From: Sinomonas atrocyanea
GTDB taxonomy: Bacteria > Actinomycetota > Actinomycetes > Actinomycetales > Micrococcaceae
Length of the DNA stretch: 64,000 nucleotides
Reading direction: 5' to 3'
Assembly: GCF_001577305.1 (NCBI RefSeq)
Contig: NZ_CP014518.1
Span: forward strand, 1-64,000
A program made the translations under genes and the position numbers. Below the pieces are notes generated by a model. That model was given only the letters and a program-made list of their open reading frames with translations. It did no database searches and was not told the DNA's origin. Below, piece by piece: positions 40,700 through 49,416 of this stretch; position 1 is the stretch's first letter; each line of letters starts with the position of its first letter.

Positions 40700-41945
40700 G
40701 CAGCAGCCGGCCAGCAGCATCGCCGAGGCCGCAGAGACCCTGCTGGCGGCCATCCGGGAGCGGGAGCCGGCCCTGAGGGCGTTCGCGCACCTGGATGATG
40801 AGGCGGTGCGCCGGGCTGCCCACGGGCTGGACGCGGCCGGGGCGGAGGGGCTGGCGCTGCGGGGCCTGCCCGTGGGCATCAAGGACCTCATCGACACTGA
40901 TGACCTGCCCACGGAGTACGGCTCCGCCATCTACCGCGGGCACCGGCCGAGGAGGGACGCAGCCGTGGTGCGCCTCCTGCGGGCCGCGGGAGCCCTCCTC
41001 GTGGGCAAGACCGTCACCACGGAGTTCGCCCTGTTCCAGGCCGGCCCTACGCGCCATCCGCTCGATCCCGGCAGGACTCCCGGAGGCTCCTCCAGCGGCT
41101 CCGCGGCGGCCGTTGCCGCCGGCCTCCTTCCGGTGGCCCTGGGCACCCAGACCGCCGGTTCGATCACCCGCCCGGCCTCGTTCTGCGGCATCGTCGGATT
41201 CAAGCCGACGTTCGGAGCCATCGACCGGGACGGGGTGCTCCCGGTCAGCGGAACGCTGGACACCGTGGGCCTGCTGGCCCGCGACGTGGCGGCCGCGGCC
41301 GCGGTCTTCGATGTGCTGCGCTCCGACCGGTCCGCCCCGTCCGAGGCGGAGCCGGCAGCACGGCCGACGATCGGGTTCGCCCGCCCCCCCGAGTGGGACC
41401 AGGCGGAACAGTCCACGCGGGACGGCATCGACGAGCTGAAGCGGCGGCTGCCGGACGCCGGGTTCGATGTCCAGGACGTCGAGCTGCCGGCGAGCTTCGC
41501 CGGCCTCGTCGGGGCCCAGAACACCATCATGGAATACGAGGCGGCACGGAGCCTCGGCCCGCGCTGCGAGGGGAACTGGTCGCTCGTGAGCCCCCGGCTG
41601 ACCGAGCTCCTGCGGCGCGGGGCCTCGATCCCGGAGCGGGACTACCGCCGGGCCCTGCAGCTCGCCCACGAGTGCCGGAGCGAGCTCGGCACGGTGTTCC
41701 CGCACCTCGACGCGCTGCTCGTTCCCGCCGCGCGCGGCGAGGCGCCCCCGGCCGAGGACGGCACCGGCGACCCCGTCTTCTGCCGAGCGTGGACGCTCCT
41801 GGGCTGCCCGACCGTGTCCCTGCCGCTGCTCACTGGACCCTCGGGACTCCCGGTGGGTATCCAGCTGGTCGGCGCGCTGCACGACGACGACCGTCTGCTG
41901 GCCGTGGCGGCCCGCCTCGAGCGGTGGCACGCCGGCGAGGCGTAG
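40692..41945 (+). CDS. Amidase-signature family hydrolase
   Basis: A 417-aa Ser-Ser-Lys hydrolase. Lys64 is in PVGIKDLIDTDD. The Gly/Ser stretch PGGSSSGSAAAVAAG (130-144) provides the cis-Ser, and nucleophile Ser157 is in LGTQTAGSITRPASFCG. It is shorter than GatA (about 480 aa) and lacks GatB/C neighbours, so it is a free amidase. ATG 40692 lies inside the AtoE stop, indicating translational coupling to the transporter. Confidence 0.92.
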   Translation: MSEQQPASSIAEAAETLLAAIREREPALRAFAHLDDEAVRRAAHGLDAAGAEGLALRGLPVGIKDLIDTDDLPTEYGSAIYRGHRPRRDAAVVRLLRAAGALLVGKTVTTEFALFQAGPTRHPLDPGRTPGGSSSGSAAAVAAGLLPVALGTQTAGSITRPASFCGIVGFKPTFGAIDRDGVLPVSGTLDTVGLLARDVAAAAAVFDVLRSDRSAPSEAEPAARPTIGFARPPEWDQAEQSTRDGIDELKRRLPDAGFDVQDVELPASFAGLVGAQNTIMEYEAARSLGPRCEGNWSLVSPRLTELLRRGASIPERDYRRALQLAHECRSELGTVFPHLDALLVPAARGEAPPAEDGTGDPVFCRAWTLLGCPTVSLPLLTGPSGLPVGIQLVGALHDDDRLLAVAARLERWHAGEA

Positions 41946-42029
41946 GGGGACTTCTCCCCTGCAGGCGGACGACGGCGATGCGTAGGCTGGCGTCGTCGGC
42001 CCACCGCGGGCCGCGCGGAGGGGGATGCC

Positions 42030-43520
42030 GTGGAACGGTTCGTGCGGGGCGCTGTCCGGGCGCTCATGGCCGGGGGCGCTGCCCTCCTGCTCATCGCCGT
42101 CTGGGCGGCGGCCGCCTCGGGCGTGCTGCTCGTGTCCGCGCCGGCGGCGCTCGCCGTCCCGCCGACCCAGGTCGTCGTCGAGGATACCGCCGGCGCCCTC
42201 TACCGGCCCCAGCTCGACCCGGCGCTGGCGAAGATCTCCTTCTACGAGCCCACGAAGGTCGTGGTGTTCACGCGTGCCGGCGCGGCCGCCGACAACCTCA
42301 ACGAGGAGGTCCTGCGGTACGCGAGGGCCAACCACCCCGAGTGGATCAGCCCCGACGGGCAGAAGTGGGCGGACGGGCTGTTCATCTTCGCCCTCGACAC
42401 GACCGGGCGGCACGTCGGGACGTACTTCGGCGAGGACCGCAAGGTCAGCCTCGACGAGCAGAAGGCGATCCAGGACGACACGAAGGACCTCTTCCGCGCG
42501 GCGCAGTGGACCGACGGCACGATCGCGGGCGTGAAGTCTGCGGCGTCCCGGATCGGCCGGCCCTGGTACCTCTCCCCCGCAGCCATGATCGGCGGCGGGA
42601 TCGCCGGCGTCGCGGTGCTCGGCGGAGCGGGCGCGTGGGCGGGCGTGCGGGCGTGGCGGCGGCGGAAGTTCGCGGAGGCACTCTCCTCCGGGGACCGCTC
42701 CTATTCCTCCGTCACCCTCGCGCTCGATACGACCGAGCTCAACGCCTCGACCATCCCCGCCTCGTCCTCCTACGGCGGCCTCGTCCTCGAACGGTGGGAG
42801 GGCTTCCGGGCCAAGCACCGCGAGGCCACCAGCCTCCGGGACCGCCTCACCCTGATGACGCCGCGGGAGCGCTCGAGGTCGACCAGCGTGAAGGAGGCCC
42901 GGAAGTACGAGGAGCTCGCCCAGGCCCTCGACGGACTCGACGACGCGATCGCGGACACCAACGCGATCCTGAACCGGGGATCGAGCTGGCGCTCCGCGTG
43001 GCAGCGACAGACCCAGGACCTCACCGGTGAGCTCGACGGCGTGGACGCCATGCTGGCGGCGAAGACGACCGCGGGCACTTCCGAGAGCGCCAGGGCGCTG
43101 GCATCCGGCGTCGGCCTCGCCAGGGCCGAGATCGAGCGGCTCGGGGCCGGGCTCGAGGACGGATCGCTCACCCCGGAGGCGGCCCTCGACGGGCTCAAGG
43201 CCCAGCGCGAGCGGATCGGTGCGCTGTTGGGGGCGCACGCGGAGGCCGTGATCGACGAGCATGCGAAGAGTCAGAAGGAGCGGGACCTCATGCGCGGGAA
43301 GCTCGAGGCGTCGACGCGGTCGTGGCGCAGCACGCACCGGACCCAGGGCAGCATCCTCGACGTCGCCTACCCGCAGCTTCCGGTGATCAGCATCGTGAGC
43401 TTCAACAGCGGCATCGCCGCCGGCTACTCGGCCGTGGACTCCGCCCGGTCATCCTCGAGCACCGGCTACGGCAGCAGCGGAGGGAGCTTCTCCGGCTCGG
43501 GCAGCTCCTCCAGCTTCTGA
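42030..43520 (+). CDS. DUF5129 (TPM-like) membrane-anchored protein
   Basis: A 496-aa protein. It starts with a signal-anchor (AAGGAALLLIAVWAAAASGV, about 12-45). An extracytoplasmic TPM-type domain follows (VVEDTAGALYRPQLDPALAK, TGRHVGTYFGEDRKVSLDEQ), then a second membrane helix near 185-205, a long helical cytoplasmic part (220-450) and a Ser/Gly tail ending GSSSSF. Related proteins are uncharacterised in Micrococcaceae. GTG 42030 has GGAGGGGG upstream. Confidence 0.82.
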   Translation: MERFVRGAVRALMAGGAALLLIAVWAAAASGVLLVSAPAALAVPPTQVVVEDTAGALYRPQLDPALAKISFYEPTKVVVFTRAGAAADNLNEEVLRYARANHPEWISPDGQKWADGLFIFALDTTGRHVGTYFGEDRKVSLDEQKAIQDDTKDLFRAAQWTDGTIAGVKSAASRIGRPWYLSPAAMIGGGIAGVAVLGGAGAWAGVRAWRRRKFAEALSSGDRSYSSVTLALDTTELNASTIPASSSYGGLVLERWEGFRAKHREATSLRDRLTLMTPRERSRSTSVKEARKYEELAQALDGLDDAIADTNAILNRGSSWRSAWQRQTQDLTGELDGVDAMLAAKTTAGTSESARALASGVGLARAEIERLGAGLEDGSLTPEAALDGLKAQRERIGALLGAHAEAVIDEHAKSQKERDLMRGKLEASTRSWRSTHRTQGSILDVAYPQLPVISIVSFNSGIAAGYSAVDSARSSSSTGYGSSGGSFSGSGSSSSF

Positions 43521-43521
43521 C

Positions 43522-44736
43522 TCAGGCGCCCTGGAAGCGCAGGATCCGCTCGATGGCCGTCTCGACCGCGGCCTGGCCGGCGGCGAAGGAGAGGCGGACC
43601 GCGCGCGTCCCGTGGACCGCGTCGAAGTCGGTGCCCGGCACGAGCGCCACTGCCTCGGCCTCGAGCAGCGCCCTGGCGTACTCGCGCGAATCGCCGAACC
43701 GCCCGAGCTGGTCGCCGAGCTCGGCGTAGAGGTAGAACGCGCCGTCGGCCGGGGCTGCCGGGCCCCAGCCGAGGGCCGGCAGCGCGTCGAGCAGCGTCTG
43801 CCGGGTCCGGGCGTAGCCGGCCACCCACGCGTCCGCCTCGCCATAGGACTCGGGCGAGAACGCCTCGACCGCCGCCAGCTGGGACGGGGCCGGCGGGCAC
43901 AGGGCCACATTCCCGGCGAGGGCGTCCACCGCGCCGACGAGCTCGTCCGGCACGAGCATCCAGCCGAGCCGCCACCCCGTCATGCCCCAGTACTTCGAGA
44001 AGCTCGAGATCACGATCGACTCGCGGTCAAGCTCCCACGCGCACACGCCGCGCGGGCTGTGTGCGTCGGAGGCCGTGCCGGCACCGGGGTAGGTGATGCC
44101 GTGGTAGATCTCGTCGCTCACGAGCCGGACGCCGTTCTCCGCGCACCAGTCCGTGAGGGCGGTGAGCTCGGCGCGGTCCACCATGGTCCCGGTCGGGTTG
44201 GCGGGCGACGCGAGCACGAGGCCGGCGAGGGGACCGCGCTCGGAGGCAGCGGCGTCGAGCATCTCCGGGGTGGGCTGGAAGCGGGAGTCCGGGCCGGCGT
44301 CGAGCTCCACGACCTCGCAGCCGAGCGCGGCGAGGATGTTGCGGTAGGCGGGGTAGCCGGGGCGGGCGAGCGCCACCCGGTCCCCGGCCTCGAAGGCGGC
44401 GAGGAACGAGAGCAGGAAGGCGCCCGAGGAGCCCGTGGTGACGGCGACCTGGGCCGGATCCACGGCGAGGCCGTACCACCGGCGGTAGTGCTCGGCGATG
44501 GCTGCGCGCAGCTCGGCGGTGCCGAGCGCCGGGGTGTACGTGAGGGCCCGGCCCGATGCGTGGACCTGCGCCGCCTTGGCCGACACGGCAGACGGCGCTC
44601 CGCCGGAGGGCTCCCCCGCGCACAGGCTCACGACGTCGCGGCCCTGGGACCTCAGCGCGTCGACGCGGGCCAGGATGTCCATGACTGCGAAGGGCGGCAC
44701 CTGCGAGCGGGACGAGGCGGCGAAGCGGGGGCTCAT
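43522..44736 (-). CDS. PLP-dependent aminotransferase (class I/II)
   Basis: A 404-aa aspartate-aminotransferase-fold enzyme. GSSGAFLLSFLAAFEAGDRV is the phosphate-binding part, SPANPTGTMVDRAEL the substrate loop, and VSDEIYHGITYPG the Asp/Tyr ring contacts. The Schiff-base Lys lies in SSFSKYWGMTGWRLGWML. The sequence resembles AspC/AlaA-like transaminases; the amino donor is unknown. ATG 44736. It lies 77 nt downstream of the CsoR-type gene on the same strand. Confidence 0.92.
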   Translation of the reverse strand: MSPRFAASSRSQVPPFAVMDILARVDALRSQGRDVVSLCAGEPSGGAPSAVSAKAAQVHASGRALTYTPALGTAELRAAIAEHYRRWYGLAVDPAQVAVTTGSSGAFLLSFLAAFEAGDRVALARPGYPAYRNILAALGCEVVELDAGPDSRFQPTPEMLDAAASERGPLAGLVLASPANPTGTMVDRAELTALTDWCAENGVRLVSDEIYHGITYPGAGTASDAHSPRGVCAWELDRESIVISSFSKYWGMTGWRLGWMLVPDELVGAVDALAGNVALCPPAPSQLAAVEAFSPESYGEADAWVAGYARTRQTLLDALPALGWGPAAPADGAFYLYAELGDQLGRFGDSREYARALLEAEAVALVPGTDFDAVHGTRAVRLSFAAGQAAVETAIERILRFQGA

Positions 44737-44813
44737 GCGGTCCAGCTTGTCACACGTGGCGCACCGGGAGGTCCGGCCGCCGGGGAGCGGCGGGGCGGCC
44801 GGTCAGGCGTGGC

Positions 44814-45071
44814 TCAGGCGAGGCTGAGGAACATCTTCTCCAGTTCGGCCACGTCGCCGCCGCGCTCCGGGTGGGCGAGGCACTCCTGCAGGTTGGTCGC
44901 GATGATGCTGAACCCGGCCTTGTCCACGGCGCTCGAGACGGCCGAGAGCTGCGTGACGATCGCCTTGCAGTCCTGGCCCTCCTCCAGCATGCGCACCACG
45001 GCGTTGAGCTGGCCCTGGGCGCGCTTGAGGCGGTTGATCGCGGCCCTCATCGACTCGGGTTCGACATTCAC
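44814..45071 (-). CDS. CsoR/CstR-family transcriptional repressor
   Basis: An 85-aa all-helical DUF156 repressor. Helix 1 is RLKRAQGQLNAVVRMLEEGQ. The sensing residues are Cys35 (DCKAIVTQL) and Cys64 (NLQECL). The position of the copper-binding His of CsoR (His61 in M. tuberculosis) is Asn60 here. Two Cys with 29-residue spacing and no His match persulfide-sensing CstR rather than copper-sensing CsoR. GTG start behind AAGGAGGAA. Two operator-like dyads (45118-45133, 45141-45156) lie upstream, overlapping a TACACT -10. Confidence 0.88.
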   Translation of the reverse strand: MNVEPESMRAAINRLKRAQGQLNAVVRMLEEGQDCKAIVTQLSAVSSAVDKAGFSIIATNLQECLAHPERGGDVAELEKMFLSLA

Positions 45072-45117
45072 GGCGTTCCTCCTTCTGGCACAGCCTGCAC
45101 TGCAGGCAGCTTCCAGT

Positions 45118-45133
45118 GTACCCCACCGGGTAT
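45118..45133. promoter_or_regulatory. CsoR/CstR-type operator 1
   Basis: GTACCCCACCGGGTAT, a TACCC-N4-GGGTA dyad, overlaps the -10 of the csoR-like gene. Confidence 0.65.
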
Positions 45134-45140
45134 TGCGTTC

Positions 45141-45156
45141 ATACCCCCCGTGGTAT
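45141..45156. promoter_or_regulatory. CsoR/CstR-type operator 2
   Basis: ATACCCCCCGTGGTAT, an ATACC-N6-GGTAT dyad, is centred 23 bp from operator 1 and overlaps the -35 region. Confidence 0.65.
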
Positions 45157-45251
45157 CTCATGATGGGAGGGGACACCTGAGGCAGGATCACCCCGTCGAT
45201 GGGGTGTCGTAGGTGCCGGGAGGCACCTTGGGGGGGACCGCGGGGCGCCGA

Positions 45252-45282
45252 GCCATGGTGGGAGCCCCCTTCCCACCATGGC
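45252..45282 (-). terminator. Hairpin downstream of the zinc-type oxidoreductase gene
   Basis: GCCATGGTGGGA (45252-45263) pairs with TCCCACCATGGC (45271-45282) across a 7-nt loop. No T-run follows, so terminator function is tentative. Confidence 0.55.
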
Positions 45283-45345
45283 CCGGGGCCCGCGCGGTCA
45301 CCGTCGGCGCCTCGGCCGGCGCACCGCGGTCGGTGCCCCCTGGGG

Positions 45346-46332
45346 TCAGCGCACCAGGACGATGCGCCCGCGGAGCGAGTGGCCCTCCTGGAGCGCGTGG
45401 GCCTCGGCGGCGTCGTCGAGCGCCAGCTTCGCTGCCGTGCGGACCACGGGCCGCCCTTGGGCCAGGAGTCGGTTGACCGCGCGCGACGCAGCCGCGAGGT
45501 CGTCCACTGAGGCATTGCTGATGGCGAAGCCCCGGATGCTCACGTCGCGGGTGTAGAGCGCGCCCACAGGGAGCGGTGTGTGAGCCGCGAGCCCCGCCAT
45601 GACCACGATCGTGCCGCGGGATCGCAGCAGGGGGACCACCGTGGGCAGGTCGTGGTGCCCGCTCGTGTCGAGCCACACATCGACCCCCTCCGGCGCGGCC
45701 GCGCGGATCCGTCCCGACAGGTCCGGATCCCGGTAGTCGAGCGCCTCCGCCGCGCCGCACGAGGCGGCCCACTCATGGTCCCGCGGCGCAGCGGTGGCGA
45801 TCACCCGCGCCCCGGCGGCCGCGGCGAGCCGGACGGCCGCGCTGCCGACCGCTCCGCCGGCGCCGCCCACGAGCACCGTGTCCCCGGCGGCGAGCCGGGC
45901 CCGGCGGAACAGCCCGAGGTGCGCTGTCGCCGTCGGATGCAGCGCTGCCGCGGCGTCTTCGGCGCCCACGCCCGCGGGCAGGCGGTACAGCCGCTCGGCC
46001 GCGACCACGGCGTACTCGGACCAGGCGCCCTGCCGGCCCGCGTGGCCGAGGCTGTTGGTCCACACCCGCTCCCCCGCGGCGAAACCGGCCCCCGGGCCCG
46101 CGGCCGCCACGGTGCCCACGAGGTCCCGCCCGATCACGAACGGGAAGGCCAGCGCGGTCCGATACGCCCCGGAGCGGACGAAGGTGTCCACGTGGTTGAC
46201 GGCGCTCGCCTCGAACTCCACGAGGACATCGGTGGGACCCGGCCGGGGCGTGGGGAGCTCGCCGACCTCGATCCGGTCCGTGCCACCGGTCGCGCGGATG
46301 AACGCGGCGCGCATCGTCCCAGGCAGATCCAT
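45346..46332 (-). CDS. MDR-family NADPH:quinone oxidoreductase / zinc-free alcohol dehydrogenase
   Basis: A 328-aa medium-chain dehydrogenase/reductase. A GroES-like N-terminal domain (VLVEFEASAVNHVDTFVRSG, FPFVIGRDLVGTVAAAGPGA) is followed by a Rossmann domain with VLVGGAGGAVGSAAVRLAAA (GGAGGVG type). The zinc ligands of classical alcohol dehydrogenases are absent, as in QOR-type enzymes. Start ATG 46332 behind AAAGGAC. It is divergent from the SDR at 46373 across a 40-bp shared promoter region. Confidence 0.9.
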   Translation of the reverse strand: MDLPGTMRAAFIRATGGTDRIEVGELPTPRPGPTDVLVEFEASAVNHVDTFVRSGAYRTALAFPFVIGRDLVGTVAAAGPGAGFAAGERVWTNSLGHAGRQGAWSEYAVVAAERLYRLPAGVGAEDAAAALHPTATAHLGLFRRARLAAGDTVLVGGAGGAVGSAAVRLAAAAGARVIATAAPRDHEWAASCGAAEALDYRDPDLSGRIRAAAPEGVDVWLDTSGHHDLPTVVPLLRSRGTIVVMAGLAAHTPLPVGALYTRDVSIRGFAISNASVDDLAAASRAVNRLLAQGRPVVRTAAKLALDDAAEAHALQEGHSLRGRIVLVR

Positions 46333-46372
46333 GGCGTGTCCTTTCGACGCTGCCTCAGGGTAGCGTGGCCGC

Positions 46373-47191
46373 ATGCAGGTTGCTCTCGTCACAGGCGCTT
46401 CAAGCGGGATCGGCGAGGCCGCCGTGCGCGCCCTCCTCGGAGCTGGATACACCGTCTACGCCGCGGCGCGGCGCGTGGAGCGGATGGAGGCCCTCGCGCA
46501 CGACGGCGCGCGCCTCCTCGCGCTCGACGTCACCGACGACGCCTCGCTCACCGACGGCGTCCGGAAGGTCCTCGGCGAGACGGGCCGCGTGGACGTGCTG
46601 GTCAACAACGCCGGCTACGGCTCCTTCGGCGCCCTCGAGGAAGTGCCGCTCGAGGAGGCCCGCCGCCAGTTCGAGGTCAACGTCTTCGGCCTTGCGCGCC
46701 TGACCCAGCTCGTGCTGCCGGGCATGCGGGAACGCCGCTCGGGGACGATCGTGAACGTGTCCTCGATGGGTGGCCAGTTCTACGAGCCCCTCGGCTCCTG
46801 GTACCACGCGACCAAGTTCGCGGTGGAGGGGCTCTCCGACTCCCTCCGGATCGAGCTGCGGCCCTTCGGCGTCCGCGTCGTGGTGGTCCAACCCGGCGCG
46901 ATCCGGTCCGAATGGAGCTCGATCGCCCGCGGCTCCCTCCTCGAGGTGTCCGGACGAGGTCCCTACGCCAGGGGAGCGCGGCGCGTGGCCGGCGTCATGA
47001 AGACCGCGTATATGCCCGGAATGGCATCTCCCCCGCAGGTCGTGGCGGGTGCCATCCTCCAGGCTGTCGAGGCCCGTCACCCGCTGCCGCGATACCGCGT
47101 CGGAGCGGGGGCCCGGCCCCTCCTGGCGCTGCGGAAGGTCCTCCCGGACCGGCTCTTCGACCTGATCGTCCGCGGGATCTACCGGCACTGA
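46373..47191 (+). CDS. SDR-family oxidoreductase, classical type
   Basis: A 272-aa reductase: VTGASSGIGEAAVRALLGAG (NADP loop, followed by AARR), NNAGYGSFGALEEVP, catalytic Ser in NVSSMGGQ, and Tyr/Lys in WYHATKFAVEGLSDSL. The RAARR motif after the second strand suggests NADPH preference. It resembles DHRS/retinol-type reductases common in actinobacteria. Substrate unknown. Confidence 0.93.
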   Translation: MQVALVTGASSGIGEAAVRALLGAGYTVYAAARRVERMEALAHDGARLLALDVTDDASLTDGVRKVLGETGRVDVLVNNAGYGSFGALEEVPLEEARRQFEVNVFGLARLTQLVLPGMRERRSGTIVNVSSMGGQFYEPLGSWYHATKFAVEGLSDSLRIELRPFGVRVVVVQPGAIRSEWSSIARGSLLEVSGRGPYARGARRVAGVMKTAYMPGMASPPQVVAGAILQAVEARHPLPRYRVGAGARPLLALRKVLPDRLFDLIVRGIYRH

Positions 47192-47251
47192 ACCGCTGCA
47201 CACCACCTCACCCCGCTTGTATTCGTCCTGGGGTATGTTACGGAGCGCGAC

Positions 47252-47794
47252 ATGGAAGAGCTTGACGGCCAGTACGCCGAGATCGAGGGGCGCGGCCTGG
47301 TGACGTTCGTCCGGTCCTACGAGACCGGCGCCGGGGACCTGTGGGAGGCCGTCGCCACCGCCGACGGGCTCGACGGCTGGTTCCCCTCGCGCGTGGCGCT
47401 TGACCCCGACGCCGGGCTCGTGTCCTTCAGCGGCGACCCGAACGCGGAGCCGAGCAGCGGAAGGATCCTCGACTGGGAGCCGCCGAACCGATGGGCGTTC
47501 GCCTGGGGCGGCGACCTGATGGAGCTCGTGGTCGAGGGGACCGACGCCGCCGCGGAGCTCACGCTGCGCAACTGGCTCGCCGACTCCGCGACGGCCGCGC
47601 GCAACGCCGCGGGCTGGCACGTCTGCCTCGGCGAGCTGGAGAAGAGGCTCGGCGGTTCCCGCTCCTCCGGGCCGAGCGCCGGCGGCCCGGATGCCGGCGC
47701 GGCCGAGGATTCGCTCGACTGGCGAACGCTCTACGACGGCTACGTTGCGGCCGGGCTCCCGAGCGGCGCCCCCATCCCGGGCCAGACCCCCTAG
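47252..47794 (+). CDS. SRPBCC-domain protein
   Basis: A 180-aa protein with an AHSA1-like helix-grip domain (about 10-130): GLVTFVRSYETGAGDLWEAV, TADGLDGWFPSRVALDPDAG, RILDWEPPNRWAFAWGG, and terminal helix AAGWHVCLGELEKRL. A short Gly/Ser-rich linker is followed by a C-terminal tail ending in DWRTLYDGYVAAGLPSG, often seen in this subgroup. No ArsR partner is adjacent. The 32-bp-type repeat locus B starts 27 bp after its stop. Confidence 0.85.
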   Translation: MEELDGQYAEIEGRGLVTFVRSYETGAGDLWEAVATADGLDGWFPSRVALDPDAGLVSFSGDPNAEPSSGRILDWEPPNRWAFAWGGDLMELVVEGTDAAAELTLRNWLADSATAARNAAGWHVCLGELEKRLGGSRSSGPSAGGPDAGAAEDSLDWRTLYDGYVAAGLPSGAPIPGQTP

Positions 47795-47820
47795 CCCCCA
47801 GACCCCCTAGCCCGCAACCC

Positions 47821-47870
47821 GTTTCGGGTACGCATCTCGTCGCGGATCCGACGTTTCGGGTACGCGGACG
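47821..47870 (+). repeat. Dispersed 32-bp tandem repeat, locus B
   Basis: A full unit at 47821 (GTTTCGGGTACGCATC, then TCGTCGC and nine variable bases) is followed exactly 32 bp later (47853) by a partial unit GTTTCGGGTACGCGG. The 23-bp core is identical to locus A unit 1. It lies in a 92-bp gap between convergent genes. Confidence 0.8.
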
Positions 47871-47886
47871 GGCGGCGGGCTGGGTG

Positions 47887-49239
47887 CTACCCTCCCGCGC
47901 CGCCCTGCAGGGGAGCGTCGTGGGGCTTCCTCTCCTTGCCCTTGGCCTTCGCCGGCCTCGGGCTGGGCAGCAACGAGGTCGCGGGCGTCGTCAGGCCAGG
48001 GTCGGTGGCCGCGGGATCCGCAGAGGGGCCGCCGGCAGGCGCAGTTGGGGATGCGGGCACTGGCTGGGCCGGCGGGGACGGCATCATCGCCGCGCGGAGC
48101 GCCAAGGGCACCACCACCAGCAGCGTGGCAATGATTCCGACGACGATCGCCGCCCTCACCAGCGCCTTGCCCTGAGTGCGCCGCCGCCCGCCAGCCCTCG
48201 CGCCGGCCGGAGGCGTCTTCGGCTGGCCGACAGGCGCGGCTGCCCAGCGCGCCGTCGAGACGTCCTGCCCGACCACGGGAGTTCGGGCCGTGGTGGGCCG
48301 GCTGTCCCCGGCGGGGAGCACGCGGGTCGGCGAAGGGACTGACTCGGCAGGGAGGACCTCGGTAGGGCCGCCCTGCGCCGGGACGGCGCCGGCGGCCGGA
48401 AGCTCACCGCGGAGGACGCCCAGGATCTCGGCTGCGGTCGGGCGGTCTGCGGCGTCGCGCGCCGTCATCCGGGCCAGCAGAGGTGCCCAGGGCTCGCCCA
48501 GGTCCTCGGGGATCCTGGGGGAGCGCAGGAGCCGGGCCACGGCGGCCTCCACCGCGCCGCCTGTGAATTCCATCGACCCCTTGAGGCATTCGAGCAGCAC
48601 CAAGCCGAGGGAGTAGATGTCCGACGCGGGCCCGACCTTCTCGCCGCGGGCCTGTTCGGGACTGAGGTAGTTGGCGGTGCCGATCGTCGTGTTCGTCACC
48701 GTGAGCCGGGACGCGTCGGTCAGCCGGGCGATCCCGAAGTCAGTCAGCTTCGCGGGCAGGCGCCGCCCCGGTCCGGCGTCGGGGACGAGGATGTTGGCCG
48801 GCTTGATGTCGCGGTGCACGATCCCGAGCGAATGCACGCAGGCCAGCGCGCCGGCGAGGTCGAGACCGAGCTGCCGCACGTCGTCGGGCGTGAGCGGGCC
48901 TGAGGCGAGCCGCTTCCGCAGGTCGGTGCCGTGGACGAACTCCATAACCAGGTAGGCCACGTGGTGGGTGCCGTCGTCCTGCGCGTCGGTGCCGGCGTCG
49001 TAGAGCCGGACGAGGCTGGGGTGGTTGAGGCGGGCGAGGACCTGCATCTCGCTGCGCCGGCGCTCCTCACGACGGGGGTCCGAGGCGTGGGCGCGGAAGG
49101 TCTTGACCGCCACGTCGCGGCCCAGGACTTCGTCCCGGGCCCGGTGGACGGTGGCCATCGCCCCGCTGCCAGCGAGCTCGAGGAGCCGGTACCTGCCGCC
49201 GACGAGGACGGGGTCTCGCCCCGTGTCGCTCTCGGCCAC
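47887..49239 (-). CDS. Membrane Ser/Thr protein kinase (PknB-like, without PASTA)
   Basis: A 450-aa Hanks-type kinase. The Gly loop is GSGAMATV (24-31), with Lys46 in VAVKTF, the catalytic loop HRDIKPAN (142-149), DFG at 167-169 and activation segment TNTTIGTANYLSPEQARGE. The kinase domain ends near 265. A Pro/Thr-rich linker and one membrane helix (about 355-380, AIVVGIIATLLVVVPLAL) follow, then a short Pro/Ala/Ser tail outside the membrane with no PASTA domains. Start GTG 49239 behind GAGGAGG; an in-frame extension to 49278 lacks a ribosome site. Confidence 0.92.
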   Translation of the reverse strand: MAESDTGRDPVLVGGRYRLLELAGSGAMATVHRARDEVLGRDVAVKTFRAHASDPRREERRRSEMQVLARLNHPSLVRLYDAGTDAQDDGTHHVAYLVMEFVHGTDLRKRLASGPLTPDDVRQLGLDLAGALACVHSLGIVHRDIKPANILVPDAGPGRRLPAKLTDFGIARLTDASRLTVTNTTIGTANYLSPEQARGEKVGPASDIYSLGLVLLECLKGSMEFTGGAVEAAVARLLRSPRIPEDLGEPWAPLLARMTARDAADRPTAAEILGVLRGELPAAGAVPAQGGPTEVLPAESVPSPTRVLPAGDSRPTTARTPVVGQDVSTARWAAAPVGQPKTPPAGARAGGRRRTQGKALVRAAIVVGIIATLLVVVPLALRAAMMPSPPAQPVPASPTAPAGGPSADPAATDPGLTTPATSLLPSPRPAKAKGKERKPHDAPLQGGAGG

Positions 49240-49321
49240 CCTGTGCCCCTCCTCGCCCTGCCGAATCCGGTAGATCAAGCCTAGTGGACGGGGCCGCCCG
49301 GGCGCTCCTCTGCACGAGGCG

Positions 49322-49359
49322 CCAGAGGGGGTGCCGACGCGGCGTCGGCACCCCTCTGG
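49322..49359 (-). terminator. Terminator-like hairpin after the aldehyde dehydrogenase gene
   Basis: CCAGAGGG (49322-49329) and GTGCCGAC (49331-49338) pair with GTCGGCAC and CCCTCTGG (49344-49359) around GCGGC, with a single bulged G. Confidence 0.65.
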
Positions 49360-49416
49360 GACTTAGATATGGCTTACGCAGCATATCTCAGCGCGTATAT
49401 TCCTCAAGGGCGATGT

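Larger units (their letters stand above)
45072..45345. other. csoR-like promoter region with operators and hairpins
   Basis: No gene is present. On the minus strand TACACT (45115-45120) is a plausible -10 with TATGAA 17 nt upstream. Both operator dyads overlap this promoter. Farther on are hairpins CACCCCGTCGATGGGGTG, GGTGCCGGGAGGCACC and the 12-bp stem listed as a terminator. Confidence 0.55.

Noticed and set aside
40692..41945. GatA subunit of the amidotransferase
   Set aside because: The protein is too short and lacks adjacent gatB/gatC; a free amidase is the better reading.
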